Positions 37,901 to 45,511 of a DNA stretch of 64,000 nt are shown here, piece after piece (position 1 is the first letter of the stretch; the number at the start of each line of letters is the position of its first letter). This stretch comes from Chitinophagales bacterium (GTDB lineage Bacteria; Bacteroidota; Bacteroidia; Chitinophagales; UBA2359), in the NCBI GenBank assembly GCA_041392475.1, contig JAWKLZ010000001.1:3100001-3164000 (forward strand), written 5' to 3'. The translations under genes and the position numbers were made by a program. The notes below the pieces were generated by a model, which was not told the origin of the DNA, searched no databases, and was given only the letters and a program-made list of their open reading frames with translations.

Positions 37901-38927
37901 CGTTTTACAATCAGGCATTTACACAGTGACAGTAACCAATGGTATTTGCAGCAATACGGATGAAATTTCGGTGTCTTTGGATGCACTTCCTACGGTGGAT
38001 TTAGGCGGCACGATTTTGCTTTGTGGGGGTTTGGCTGTAGTATTGGATGCCACACAAACTGCTGCAAATACGACCTATGAATGGCAGGATGGCTCTACGA
38101 ATCCTACGTTTGAACTGAATACATCGGGTACGTACTCGGTAACAGTAACGGTTGGCGATTGCAGTGTGAGTGATTCGGTGGAGGTGACTTTGGAGGAAAA
38201 TCCTACGATTGATTTGGGAATGGATACGGTACTTTGTACGGGTCAAACTTTGTTGTTGACTGCACCTTTGGCAGATTCGTATTTGTGGCAAGATGGCTCT
38301 ACAAATGCTGCTTTTGAAGTGACGGAAGCTGGCACTTATTCGGTTGAAACGCAGTCGGAGGATTGCCTTTTGACAGGCAGCATTGATGTGACGTATGCGG
38401 TTGTACCGACGGTGGACTTAGGTGCGGATATTGCGATTTGTGAAGGGGAAAGTGTTGTTTTGGAAGGCATTGTATCAGATGTATTTTCGTTTCAATGGCT
38501 GGAAATTGGTGCGACTACCCCTACTTTGGAGGTGACGGAATCGGGCATTTATACTTTGCAGGTGTTCAGCGAAAATCCTGCTTGTGCCGTAGCTTCTGAT
38601 AATGTGGAGGTAAGGGTTGAGGTTTGTGAAGAAGATCCTGGTTTTCAGATGGTGGTTCCGACTGCTTTTTCTCCAAACGGAGATGGTAACAACGACCAAT
38701 TTTCTATTTTCTCGAATATGCCTTTGTTATCGGTTGAAACCAGAATTTACAACCGTTGGGGCAAATTGGTTTTTACTTCAATGGATGCAAATGAGGCCTG
38801 GGATGGGTCTGTAGATGGTGAAATTCAGCCGATTGGAGTATATGTATATTATGTGTTGGCTGAATACGATGAGGATGGTTTCACTAAACAGATTTTAAGG
38901 AAAGGAAATGTGAGTTTGGTGAGATAA
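31986..38927 (+). CDS. Giant lectin/Ig-repeat adhesin, T9SS type B
   Basis: A 2313-aa surface protein. The ATG at 31986 gives a basic N terminus and a hydrophobic stretch (AATFLIFFNTLPISAQ) as signal peptide; an upstream GTG is less likely. An L-type (legume-like) lectin domain follows at about 47-250, with VIVEFDTYQNN and the metal-site-like DHVAVLTNG. About 27 modules of 68-75 residues then run to about residue 2225, each with a LG.D.TLCEGET strand, an EWQDGSTNPTF core, a GTYSVTVT strand and one or two Cys. The C-terminal AFSPNGDGNNDQFSIF to YVYYVLAEYD block is the gliding-motility-associated type B sorting domain (CHU_C). Probably a long surface adhesin binding glycans at its tip. Confidence 0.88.
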   Translation: MKKYILEALSFFLFIKNKAKKIHPLWDFTKAATFLIFFNTLPISAQFQLNGNTTSLGGDCYRLTDTFNWELSSLFSTNQIDLNQSFEIQTEMLFGVKDGADGMTFLLQSQGNTALGLGGGGIGYETITPSVIVEFDTYQNNSAGEGLNNDPVQDHVAVLTNGSPIHTGTNYTTVGNIEDLTYHDVRIIWNAASTNLLVYLDCVEVINYTNDIVTNIFGGSGNVYWGFTASTGGQNNRHEVCIISTNFFDPLEDQIICDGETIAIGLDDIPTYTYSWTPTTGLDNAAISNPMASPTTTTNYILNITDDCGNVRTDDVTVTVTPKPVITLSNQAILCPSESFVTLDATIAGGSYVWSTNAVTPSINATSVGVYTVTVSDAGGCTNTQAVTVTMPDISMDLGLNQTLCQNETITLDATPTGTDVAAPTYLWSDSSTDPTLVVSTQGTYTVNVTNGSCVLTDAITILYNPLPNFDLGANLTLCPSETATLNATPTGGTAPTYLWQDASTNATFTVTTAGTYTVTVTDLGCSKTDQITVTYNQLPNVDLGGDQTFCIGNVETLSAVPSNAVAPTYEWQDGSTNPTFDVSVAGTYAVTVTDQGCVSTDQVEITFNANPGLNFGPDFTVCGTSTVVLNPLSADSFVWQDGSTNPSYTVEFPGGTYSVTVTVNGCQASDEINIDYAPIPPIDLGPDVTICQDQSYTINAPFSDSYEWQDGSTNSTFTATQTGLYTVEITIGDCSNTDDIMVNVTPLPNVNLGPDVTLCEGETLTLAAPAGASYQWQDGSVNSTFTVTQAGTYSVIATANGCSNSDEITVNYTSLPVLDLGADITLCEGETTTLTAPIADTYQWQNGATIISTTSSIEVSEAGIYSLMITSNNCSSSDQIEVVYNTLPSIDLGEDVTLCEGQTTTLAAPTADSYEWQDGSTNPTFQVSQAGIYSVTITTNNCSSSDQIEAFYNLLPDISLGENLTLCEGESTTLDATPDNSADLGTITYEWQDGSTNPTFAVGESGTFSVTVTSNGCQSTDNVTINFDTLPSIDLGEDQTLCEGETLILNATLVGGIYEWQDGSTNPTFEVSEAGTYSVVVTLNSCILEGSIIIDYQALPIFDLGADQTICEGETLTLDATTANATYEWQDGSTNPTFEVSETGDFEVMVTANGCTSTDIVSISVTPLPIFNLGADITLCEGQTTTLDATPDNAASFNNITYEWQDGSTNPTFESTQSGTYTVIVTADNCVSSDEIVVTVDAAGIIDLGTDLTLCEGETFTLDATTPNATYEWQDGSTNPTFEVIQAGSYSVTVNTDGCLLLGSIDVTYSPQPAIDLGVNQTLCEGETLTLNATIPNATYEWQDGSTNPTFEVTQSGTYSVIVSVNNCLVSDDIEVIVNPLPIIDLGADVTVCEGETTTLTAPIADSYLWNNNMTTRSIVVNQAGIYSVTATTNNCSSSDEIEVFVNPAPAVNLGGDVTLCEGENFTLDATFAGATYEWQDGSTNPTFNVSEAGTYSVIVSVGDCSSSDEIVINFDNAGTVNLGADATLCEGETLQLNATTPNATYEWQDGSTNPTFNVNQAGTYSVTVTIAGGCILLGSIDVAYSPQPTVDLGADLVFCEGESRILDATIGGATYEWQDGSTNPTFEVTASGVYEVVVSVGNCSASDGVTANVTSLPIVDLGADLELCEGDTATLTAANADTYLWNNNETTSSIEVAQSGIYTVTASTDGCSSSDEIAVVFNALPVVNLGADLNICSGETVTLDATFEGATYEWQDGSTNPTFEVTLAGTYSVIVTTNGCSSSDEVVINFDDAGTVDLGADATLCEGETLVLDATTANAAYEWQDGSVNPTFEVTASGIYSVTVSIGACELVGSIEVDYVPQPSVDLGADLAFCEGETTTLDATFAGATYEWQDGSINPTFEVTASGIYAVTVTVGNCVATDELTAMASAVPTVDLGEDVSLCGVENFPLVAPIADAYIWSTGDTNGSIDVLQSGIYTVTVTNGICSNTDEISVSLDALPTVDLGGTILLCGGLAVVLDATQTAANTTYEWQDGSTNPTFELNTSGTYSVTVTVGDCSVSDSVEVTLEENPTIDLGMDTVLCTGQTLLLTAPLADSYLWQDGSTNAAFEVTEAGTYSVETQSEDCLLTGSIDVTYAVVPTVDLGADIAICEGESVVLEGIVSDVFSFQWLEIGATTPTLEVTESGIYTLQVFSENPACAVASDNVEVRVEVCEEDPGFQMVVPTAFSPNGDGNNDQFSIFSNMPLLSVETRIYNRWGKLVFTSMDANEAWDGSVDGEIQPIGVYVYYVLAEYDEDGFTKQILRKGNVSLVR
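35256..38381 (+). repeat. Four-module super-repeat inside the adhesin
   Basis: The marker GGCAG(T/C)ATT, encoding the GSI that replaces the usual SDE/SDQ, occurs at 35256, 35895, 36723, 37548 and 38376. The last four are 828, 825 and 828 bases apart, or four modules each; the first is three modules before. The modules between markers also match position by position (for example the TAPIADSYLWNNN type). So the array grew by copying four-module blocks. Confidence 0.8.
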
Positions 38928-38928
38928 T

Positions 38929-38991
38929 TTGGATATTAGGAGATTAGATATTGAGTCAGAAATCATTCAATATCTAATCTCTATTATCCAA
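38929..38991. terminator. Bidirectional terminator between convergent genes
   Basis: AGATTAGATATTGA (38941-38954) pairs perfectly with TCAATATCTAATCT (38967-38980). The outer TTGGAT and ATCCAA extend the stem after a mismatched stretch. It serves the adhesin gene and overlaps the 3' end of the minus-strand gene. Confidence 0.65.
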
Positions 38992-40405
38992 TTTCTATTT
39001 TCAAAGCCTTCAAAACCTCATTCATAACTCCATTCCAGTCACCCGCTTTGGATTGTCTAAAAATCCGCATAGTCGGATACCAAACTGTATCTGCATCCTC
39101 CAAACCCCAGCGCCAATCGGGTGCATAATCCAATAATAACCAAATCTTTTTGTGCATTGAACCAGCCAAATGTGCGACTGCTGTATCCACAGAAATAATT
39201 AAATCCAGTGTGTCAATGTGTGTTGTGGTATCTACAAAATTTTCAATGGAAGAAGCTAAATCGATAAGTTTGGAGTCTTGTAAATCTTTGGAAGCTTTGC
39301 CAACTTGCAGCGAATACCATTCTATCTTTTTGAGCTTCAATAAACGGGTAAAAAAACGGGCTGGTATTGAACGTTTTTGATCATCGGGATGGTGGGGATT
39401 ACCTGACCAAACGATGCCTATTTTAGCTGCGGTGGACGATGGACGGGGAGCGACTGTGGACAATTGGGTAGTGAATAATGGGTGTTGTAGAGGGTGAGGA
39501 GAATTACCGAAAAACTGGGGCAGGCTCATAATTGGGATTTGAAAATCCGCTTGGGGAGTGGTTTCTTTTGAAGTAAAGACTTGTATATCTTCAAAATTTG
39601 CTTGTATCAACCTCTGCAATGTGGGCTGTACACGCAAATAAACTTTTGCTCCTTTTTGCTGCAAGATCGGTACATATCGTACAAATTGAAGAGTATCACC
39701 AAAACCCTGTTCGTTCCAAACCAAAATACTTTTTTCCTCCAAATTTTCCCCTTTCCAAAAAGGTGCTTCAGTATCGGGATTTAAAGATTGATTCCTGAAA
39801 GCCAAGCGACTGTCAAACAATTTCCAACCTTCTTTCCACTCTCCTACTTGCAAAAGTACCTGTGACAAATTGTATTGAAAAGGTGCAAAATCGGGTTCGA
39901 GAGCAATGGCTTGTCGGTAGTAATCAATGGCATCTTCGGTATAAGCGGCAGAGGCAGATGCTCCTGCAATAGCATTGAGGAGGTCGGTATCTTTTGGGGC
40001 GAGGTCTAAACCTGCTTCGAGTATGTCAATTGCAGACTCATACTGTTGAGCATCATCGAGTGTGATGCCCAAATTGTAAACAATGTCAGTGGCTTTTGGA
40101 TTGACTTTCAAAGACTGGCGAAAAGCTGCAATAGCTTTGGAGTATTCCTTCAATCGGCGGTGTGCTATGCCGAGTAGCAACAAAGTTTGTGCGTCTTTGC
40201 CCCTTTTTTGATTGGATTGTTGAAGAGCCTTGACCGCATTGTGGAGGTCGCCAAATTCCAACGCTAAATAACCATAGATTTGCAAATCTATAGCCGTCTT
40301 TAGTTGGTTTGGTTCGACTTCTTTATAAAAAGTTTCACCTCTTTCATCATAGTGGTCTTGAGTGACCAGACGATAGGCTTGATGTAGTTTTTCGGCAGCA
40401 TTCAT
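38984..40405 (-). CDS. TPR protein with GT9/heptosyltransferase-like domain
   Basis: A 473-aa protein. Five or so TPRs fill residues 1-190 (TLLLLGIAHRRLKEYSKAIA and ATDIVYNLGITLDDAQQYES). The C-terminal half has the GT-B signature ILVWNEQGFGDTLQFVRYVP, then IGIVWSGNPHHPDD and DTLDLIISVDTAVAHLAGSM, which match ADP-heptose:LPS heptosyltransferase-type GT9 enzymes. It may add a sugar to a protein or envelope glycan, with the TPRs binding the acceptor. The first ATG (40405) gives a 1-base gap to the crcB stop codon, so the two are coupled; an upstream TTG would overlap crcB. Confidence 0.75.
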   Translation of the reverse strand: MNAAEKLHQAYRLVTQDHYDERGETFYKEVEPNQLKTAIDLQIYGYLALEFGDLHNAVKALQQSNQKRGKDAQTLLLLGIAHRRLKEYSKAIAAFRQSLKVNPKATDIVYNLGITLDDAQQYESAIDILEAGLDLAPKDTDLLNAIAGASASAAYTEDAIDYYRQAIALEPDFAPFQYNLSQVLLQVGEWKEGWKLFDSRLAFRNQSLNPDTEAPFWKGENLEEKSILVWNEQGFGDTLQFVRYVPILQQKGAKVYLRVQPTLQRLIQANFEDIQVFTSKETTPQADFQIPIMSLPQFFGNSPHPLQHPLFTTQLSTVAPRPSSTAAKIGIVWSGNPHHPDDQKRSIPARFFTRLLKLKKIEWYSLQVGKASKDLQDSKLIDLASSIENFVDTTTHIDTLDLIISVDTAVAHLAGSMHKKIWLLLDYAPDWRWGLEDADTVWYPTMRIFRQSKAGDWNGVMNEVLKALKIEIG

Positions 40406-40406
40406 T

Positions 40407-40781
40407 TTAGAGTGTTTTTTGAAGCCAAAAGCCAACCCACAAGGCTAACAAACAGACGATTAAACTCAATGCGACATTGATGAAGGCATGAATCGTATTA
40501 CCGCTTTGAAGAAGGGCAAAGGTTTCGAGGCTGAAGGTGGAGAAGGTGCTGAACCCTCCACAAAAACCGACAGCAAAAAAGGGTTTGAAGACTTGGTGAA
40601 GATCATCCCCTTTTTCTATTAATAATCCTGCCACAAAGCCCAACACAATGCAACTCAGAAAGTTGGCAGCAATAGTACCAATGGGTAAAAGCGTGGCGGG
40701 GTGTCCGTTCCATCTCGACATAGCGAAACGACACAAACTACCAAAACCGCCTCCGAGAAATATGGCGAGGTAATGAATCAT
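40407..40781 (-). CDS. crcB: Fluoride ion channel CrcB/Fluc
   Basis: A 124-aa four-helix membrane protein of the Fluc family, which exports fluoride as a double-topology dimer. Diagnostic motifs are GGGFGSLCRFAMSRW near the N terminus, GTIAANFLSCIVLGF and GFCGGFSTFSTFSLET, with the Phe-box and the central Thr/Ser residues. Length is normal. It lies between an undecaprenyl-phosphate sugar transferase (stop/start overlap ATGA at 40778) and the TPR-GT9 gene, an unusual operon partner set. No fluoride riboswitch was recognised upstream. Confidence 0.93.
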   Translation of the reverse strand: MIHYLAIFLGGGFGSLCRFAMSRWNGHPATLLPIGTIAANFLSCIVLGFVAGLLIEKGDDLHQVFKPFFAVGFCGGFSTFSTFSLETFALLQSGNTIHAFINVALSLIVCLLALWVGFWLQKTL

Positions 40782-41917
40782 GACTGGTTATGGTTTATCA
40801 ACTTTTTTCGTTTCCCTATTTCGTAAAAATACTGCATTCCTACAAAAATAGCTAACACATAGCCCAAAGCCAAAATGGACAAGCTTGTATTCCAAGTATG
40901 GGTAAGAAAATGCCGCACAATGAAGTAGGTAAAAATAACCGATACAGTTGCCAAAGCTACAAAAACCCATGCTACCTGATTGTCTTTCAGACCACAATAA
41001 GCAAGATGGTGTGTAGTATGGTCTCGTCCGCCCACAAATGGCGATTGTCCACGACGGATACGGCGCACAAAAACGGTTGTCGTGTCTATAATTGGCAACA
41101 TGAATACCAAAATGGGGAGTACAAACTGTTGAAGAGAAAGCCCTACTTCATCGGTCATTTTACCCCGAAACTGCCACATATACAAGATGCTGATAACCGA
41201 CAAAAAAGCACCCAGAAACTGGCTACCTGAATCGCCCATGTACATTTTGGATGGATGCCAATTGAAGTACAAATAACTGACCAAAGCAGCCAAAACACCT
41301 ACAATCACAATGACATAGAACCCTGCAAGCGCACCTTGCAAATACAAAACTGCCAAAGCAGCTACCAAAATAAAGGCAGAAACACTTGCGGTGATACCGT
41401 CCATGTTGTCTAGCATATTGATAGAATTCATCACTCCTACCACCCAAAAAGTGGTGAACAGTACATCTATCAGCCAAATATTGGAAATCGGGATGATTAC
41501 GCCCATCACTATCATCACTGCTGCACATGCTAACTGACCCAAAAATTTGAAGCGGGGAGGTGTATTGTAGGAATCGTCAACCAAACCAACGATAAAGCCC
41601 AAGCTTGCGCTTCCTAAAAGGGCTAATAGTTCTCGGTTGAAAAAGGATTCGGAATGAAAGGGTAGCAAGAAATAGGAACAGACGGACAATAGAAAGAGCA
41701 TGAAAAAACAGAATCCGCCGATTTTGGGTTTGGTTTGAGAAGCCCATCTCACCAAGTTTTCCTGTCCGTTATTGTGTTGGCGAGTGCCAATGTTTTTGAG
41801 GAATTTGAGGAAGAGGAAACTTAATATAGTGGTAAAAAATACAGCTACTATAAAAAAGACAAAGTAAGTAGTCAGTTGAAAGGAAATACTCGTTGTATCA
41901 AAGTCACTTAGATTCAT
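40778..41917 (-). CDS. WecA/MraY-family sugar-1-phosphate transferase
   Basis: A 379-aa polytopic inner membrane enzyme that transfers a HexNAc-1-phosphate from UDP-sugar to undecaprenyl phosphate. Family motifs are VGLVDDSYNTPPR (the DD pair), NSINMLDNMDGI, KMYMGDSGSQFLG and the C-terminal GGRDHTTHHLAYCGL with the HxxHH-like sequence. These fit WecA/TagO better than MraY. It starts O-antigen, capsule or similar glycan assembly. First of three coupled minus-strand genes (wecA-like, crcB, TPR-GT9); the GT4 gene at 42101-43426, also on the minus strand, lies 183 bases upstream. Confidence 0.88.
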   Translation of the reverse strand: MNLSDFDTTSISFQLTTYFVFFIVAVFFTTILSFLFLKFLKNIGTRQHNNGQENLVRWASQTKPKIGGFCFFMLFLLSVCSYFLLPFHSESFFNRELLALLGSASLGFIVGLVDDSYNTPPRFKFLGQLACAAVMIVMGVIIPISNIWLIDVLFTTFWVVGVMNSINMLDNMDGITASVSAFILVAALAVLYLQGALAGFYVIVIVGVLAALVSYLYFNWHPSKMYMGDSGSQFLGAFLSVISILYMWQFRGKMTDEVGLSLQQFVLPILVFMLPIIDTTTVFVRRIRRGQSPFVGGRDHTTHHLAYCGLKDNQVAWVFVALATVSVIFTYFIVRHFLTHTWNTSLSILALGYVLAIFVGMQYFYEIGKRKKLINHNQS

Positions 41918-42100
41918 GCTGCTGCTGTCTTCCTTTGAAGGTTGGGTAAAGTTTTTTATGAAGCAAATAAAAAATCAAATACAAAACTTATTTTCTATAT
42001 TAATTGATATTCAACCAATAACTTGCAAATAAGAAAGTTGATTTTTCATTATGCCCAGTTTAATATGTAAGTTTGTCTAAGTATTTTGTTCAACACAGCA

Positions 42101-43426
42101 CTAACGTCTGAAATCACCTCCTCGTTTAGCAGACACTGTAAGCGTTTCTAATGCCAATGAAGGAGTCATAGTATTATTTTTTGCCATTGTCATTGAAGAG
42201 GGAGCAGCCGATACTGAATATATTTTTCTGTGAGCGGGAGAATGTTCCCAAAGTAATTTGTCGTACAATTGCGCCATATCGTCTGTCAATCGCTGATAGC
42301 TATATTTTTGTGCAACATACTCATAGCCATCTTGCCCCATTTGACTTCGCAAAGTACTATCTTCTACCAATTGCTGCAAATTGTGGGCAAAACTTTCTAC
42401 ACATTTTGAAGGAGAAAGCAAAGCCGTTTGATTGGGGATAACTACATCTTTCACACCACCTACATTGGTAGTCACAATGGGTTTGTTTGCCGCTTGAGCC
42501 TCGATAAGACTTACAGGCGTTCCTTCATTGAGCGAACTCAAGGCTACCACATCTGCACCAGCATAGACTTCATCAACATCGGTAATCCAAGAAGTAAAAG
42601 TAAGAGGTGCTTTGTGAAAATTTTCGGGAGTGGCAAAAGGGATATTCAGTTCTGTGGCCAAGTTTTCCATATTCGTGCGTTCTTCACCATCACCTACAAT
42701 AAATGCCCGAATTTTTTGGGTGCTTTTGTTCAACAATTCTTTTAAAGCATTGAGGAACAAGGAGTGATTTTTGATGGGAACGAGGCGACCAACAATAGCA
42801 ATGGCTACTTCATTGTCTGCAATTTGGTATTTTTGACGAAAATCAATGCGTTTGTCTATTTGATTCTCTTGAAATTTGGAAAGATCGAAACCCAAAGGCA
42901 CGACTTCAATATGGTTGGGATTACAGACTTGGTAATCTTCACTTAATTCTTTCTTTTGTTCAGGACTGATGGCTACAATTTTGCTGCTGAACTTGGCTAG
43001 GTAACGTTCGATTTCTAAGTACAAGCGTGTTTTGAGTGGGCCAAAATAAGAGTGGAATACATGTCCATGAAAAGTATGTACAATCACAGGTACGCCACAT
43101 TCTTTTGCCGCCAATCTCCCCAAAGTGCCTGATTTTGCAGCATGGGTATGAACGATATCTGGCTTGTATTCTTGAATGATTTTTTTGATGTCTTGGTAGG
43201 CTGCGAAGTCTTTGGTAGGGTGAATCGAACGATACATGTTGGGTATGTATCGGGGCTTCAATCCCATCTTATCAAGGATAAACTCCGAACTCGCTTCCGT
43301 CTCATCTTTCATTCCTGCCACAATCTGCGTTTCGAATTCAGGTTTCAAATACTTCGATAATAAAGCTACATTGAAAGTTGGACCACCTAAGTTCAAACGG
43401 TTGATAATGCGTAATATTTTGGGCAT
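42101..43426 (-). CDS. GT4 family glycosyltransferase
   Basis: A 441-aa GT-B fold transferase with the N-terminal RIINRLNLGGPTFNVALLSK and the DIVHTHAAKSGTLGRLAA stretch of the acceptor domain. The donor domain has IAIVGRLVPIKNHSLFL and AGADVVALSSLNEGTPVSLI, that is the E-x7-E region of GT4 retaining enzymes. The last 40 residues (AHRKIYSVSAAPSSM on) are an unusual polar tail. The VTTNVGGVKDVV and ALLSP motifs confirm a nucleotide-sugar enzyme, probably for a surface glycan. Cytoplasmic or membrane-associated. Confidence 0.88.
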   Translation of the reverse strand: MPKILRIINRLNLGGPTFNVALLSKYLKPEFETQIVAGMKDETEASSEFILDKMGLKPRYIPNMYRSIHPTKDFAAYQDIKKIIQEYKPDIVHTHAAKSGTLGRLAAKECGVPVIVHTFHGHVFHSYFGPLKTRLYLEIERYLAKFSSKIVAISPEQKKELSEDYQVCNPNHIEVVPLGFDLSKFQENQIDKRIDFRQKYQIADNEVAIAIVGRLVPIKNHSLFLNALKELLNKSTQKIRAFIVGDGEERTNMENLATELNIPFATPENFHKAPLTFTSWITDVDEVYAGADVVALSSLNEGTPVSLIEAQAANKPIVTTNVGGVKDVVIPNQTALLSPSKCVESFAHNLQQLVEDSTLRSQMGQDGYEYVAQKYSYQRLTDDMAQLYDKLLWEHSPAHRKIYSVSAAPSSMTMAKNNTMTPSLALETLTVSAKRGGDFRR

Positions 43427-43677
43427 CTATCGCTTGTTTAGTCAATAATGAATTGATTCATTGTTGGATTAGGACTTTTTTTGAGAAAAATCCTAATCCG
43501 CATATTGAATGAAAACAAATGTACGAAAAACTACCATTTTGCTGCATTTTTTTAGAAAAAAATATCCTTAGACTTCTGATTTTTTTTGAAGGATACAGAA
43601 GGTTTATTTAGTATTCCTTTATTTTAAAGTATTGATTTGCAGCAACATTCGATAAATGCGTTTATTTTTCACAGTTG

Positions 43678-44122
43678 TTATTTGTTCCTTTGACTACTAA
43701 ACTTTTTTTGGAACTTTGTGGATTTAACATTATCGTCCTTCCAAACTAAGTTCCATGTAACGTTTTTTGCTCCTTTTGATAGTTTTTGAAGTAGGCAAGA
43801 ATTAATGAATACTGAATATAGGGGTGTGGTATAAGCATCAATGTTTTTACAGTAGGATAGATGGTTGTAGGAAACCCTAAACCCACAATCATCAGTGATG
43901 AGTTTTTTACTCCAATAACTGTCAAAACAGATTACAGGCATGCCTTTGACCAAGTACTTTCTTGACAAACTGTGTTTGGCTTAACTGATTGCTTTTGGAA
44001 GGATTCAAAAAGAGGTGTCCTCTATTACATACCCTTTGAACTTCTGAGAAATTGTTGAGATTAACGATTTTCGTGCTTTCTTTCAAATTCATTGACTCTA
44101 TGAGAGGTTCGACAAACAGCAA
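43678..44122 (-). pseudogene. Frameshifted glycosyltransferase remnant
   Basis: Two overlapping minus-strand frames read as one broken protein. The upstream frame (44122-43922) has VNLNNFSEVQRVCNRGHLFL and NPSKSNQLSQTQFVKKVLGQ; the downstream frame (43968-43678) continues GMPVICFDSYWSKKLITDDC and GFRVSYNH. Joined, these match the C-terminal donor site of GT4 enzymes (FLNPS...G.PVI..D.....L....CG..V). A single-base shift near 43940 would explain the break. The normal N-terminal half is missing. The 250 bases on its left (43427-43677) hold nothing recognisable. Confidence 0.5.
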
Positions 44123-44227
44123 TTTATTTTTATTTTACTTTTTAATTGCAGATATTGAAAGCATAAAACATTTAGAAAATTATATTTTAAGAGATAATCA
44201 AGGTGTTCTCTTTCTGTAATACAAAAA

Positions 44228-44262
44228 ATGGGCAGGTAGTTATCATTAAACTACCTGCCCAT
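44228..44262 (-). terminator. Strong terminator of the PG-binding protein gene
   Basis: A perfect 14-bp stem (ATGGGCAGGTAGTT and its complement) with a 7-base loop. On the minus strand it is followed by TTTTTTGTATT. It lies 68 bases after the stop at 44330. Confidence 0.88.
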
Positions 44263-44329
44263 ACTATTATCATAAATTGAAGATTAACTTTTTAGGGTTA
44301 TTCTTAACCTATGAGTAATTGAATTGATT

Positions 44330-45286
44330 TTAGTAACCTAAGCCCAAAGAAGACAAAGTTTCTTTGTTTAAGTTGCCCATTGGCAAACCTTTAGCTTGTT
44401 GGTATTTAGTCAATGCAGCTCTTGTTTGAGCCCCCATAACACCATCAACAGGACCTGGGTTGTAACCTTGGTCAGTCAATGCTTGCTGAACTCGACGAAT
44501 CACACCAGGAGTGGTATCTGCAGCACAAAGGATTTCTACCCATTGAGTAAATCCACCTGCACGAACCAATTGTTTTTCATCAACTGTTTTGTATTCAGCA
44601 GGAATCAATACTTCTTCTGATCTTGCAGGAGAAGCCAATATACGTTTTTTGATAGTAGTGTATTCAGCAGGAACTTCTACTTCTCTTACAGTAGCAGGTG
44701 TTACCAACACACGCTTAGTGATAGTTTTGTATTCAGCAGGAATTTCTACTACACTTGAGTTACCTGAATCTGCTAATACTTGTTTGGATACAGTTTTGTA
44801 TTGAGCAGGAATTTCTTCCCAGCACATTACATAACAATCTTCTGGGTTAGCAGAAAAGCAGTTAGGAGTTTTTTTCTTTTTTACCCATTGACCAACAGCA
44901 GGCTGAATTAATACTCTCTCAGTAGTGGTAGTGTAACGTGGAGCTGAATCTACGACTTTAGTAGAAGCTTCTTTGATCATTACTCTTTCTGTAACTGTCT
45001 CGTAAACAGCGGCTACAGGAATTAATTTCTTAGAAGCATCTTTCACCAAAATTCTTTCTTCTACTGTTTCATAAACAGCAGGGGAAGAAATTTTCTTGCT
45101 TGAAGCTTCTTTCACTAATACTTGACGGCTAACCGTTTCGTATTGATCTGCAATTTTACATTTTGCATAACAAGTACCATAGTTTGTAGGAACTGGAGGC
45201 ATGTCATCAAATGCGTTTTGCGCCATAGCAACAGTACTGACACAAAGTAAGACTAATAAAGCATTGAAGAGTCTTGATTTGAACAT
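44330..45286 (-). CDS. Secreted repeat protein with peptidoglycan-binding domain
   Basis: A 318-aa exported protein: signal peptide 1-22 (SRLFNALLVLLCVSTVAMAQ), then about seven repeats of 20-30 residues with the pattern PAxYxTVxxRVLVxxAxxxxVxx (for example VPAEYTTIKKRILASPARSE). Two short cysteine segments interrupt the repeats (GTCYAKCKIADQYE; NCFSANPEDCYVMCWEE). The C terminus (VIRRVQQALTDQGYNPGPVD, then GVMGAQTRAALTKYQQAKG) is a PG_binding_1 domain that anchors to peptidoglycan. Probably periplasmic, bridging cell wall and outer membrane. The repeat family is not one I can name. Confidence 0.75.
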   Translation of the reverse strand: MFKSRLFNALLVLLCVSTVAMAQNAFDDMPPVPTNYGTCYAKCKIADQYETVSRQVLVKEASSKKISSPAVYETVEERILVKDASKKLIPVAAVYETVTERVMIKEASTKVVDSAPRYTTTTERVLIQPAVGQWVKKKKTPNCFSANPEDCYVMCWEEIPAQYKTVSKQVLADSGNSSVVEIPAEYKTITKRVLVTPATVREVEVPAEYTTIKKRILASPARSEEVLIPAEYKTVDEKQLVRAGGFTQWVEILCAADTTPGVIRRVQQALTDQGYNPGPVDGVMGAQTRAALTKYQQAKGLPMGNLNKETLSSLGLGY

Positions 45287-45511
45287 AGCTATATGTTTAA
45301 TTTAAGTTATAAAAAATAAATGTCTTTTTGTTAGTTCTATCTATCCAATAAACATGGATTTAGGACATTTTAAGTAGCGAAAAGTCACTCGGATTATTAC
45401 AAATTATTTGAAGTAAGAATAGTGACTATTGAAGTTTTTTAGAATTACTACAATGAAGAGGTGTTGAAATTTATGCAAATTTAACAAAATTTGAATTAAT
45501 AGACATTAATT

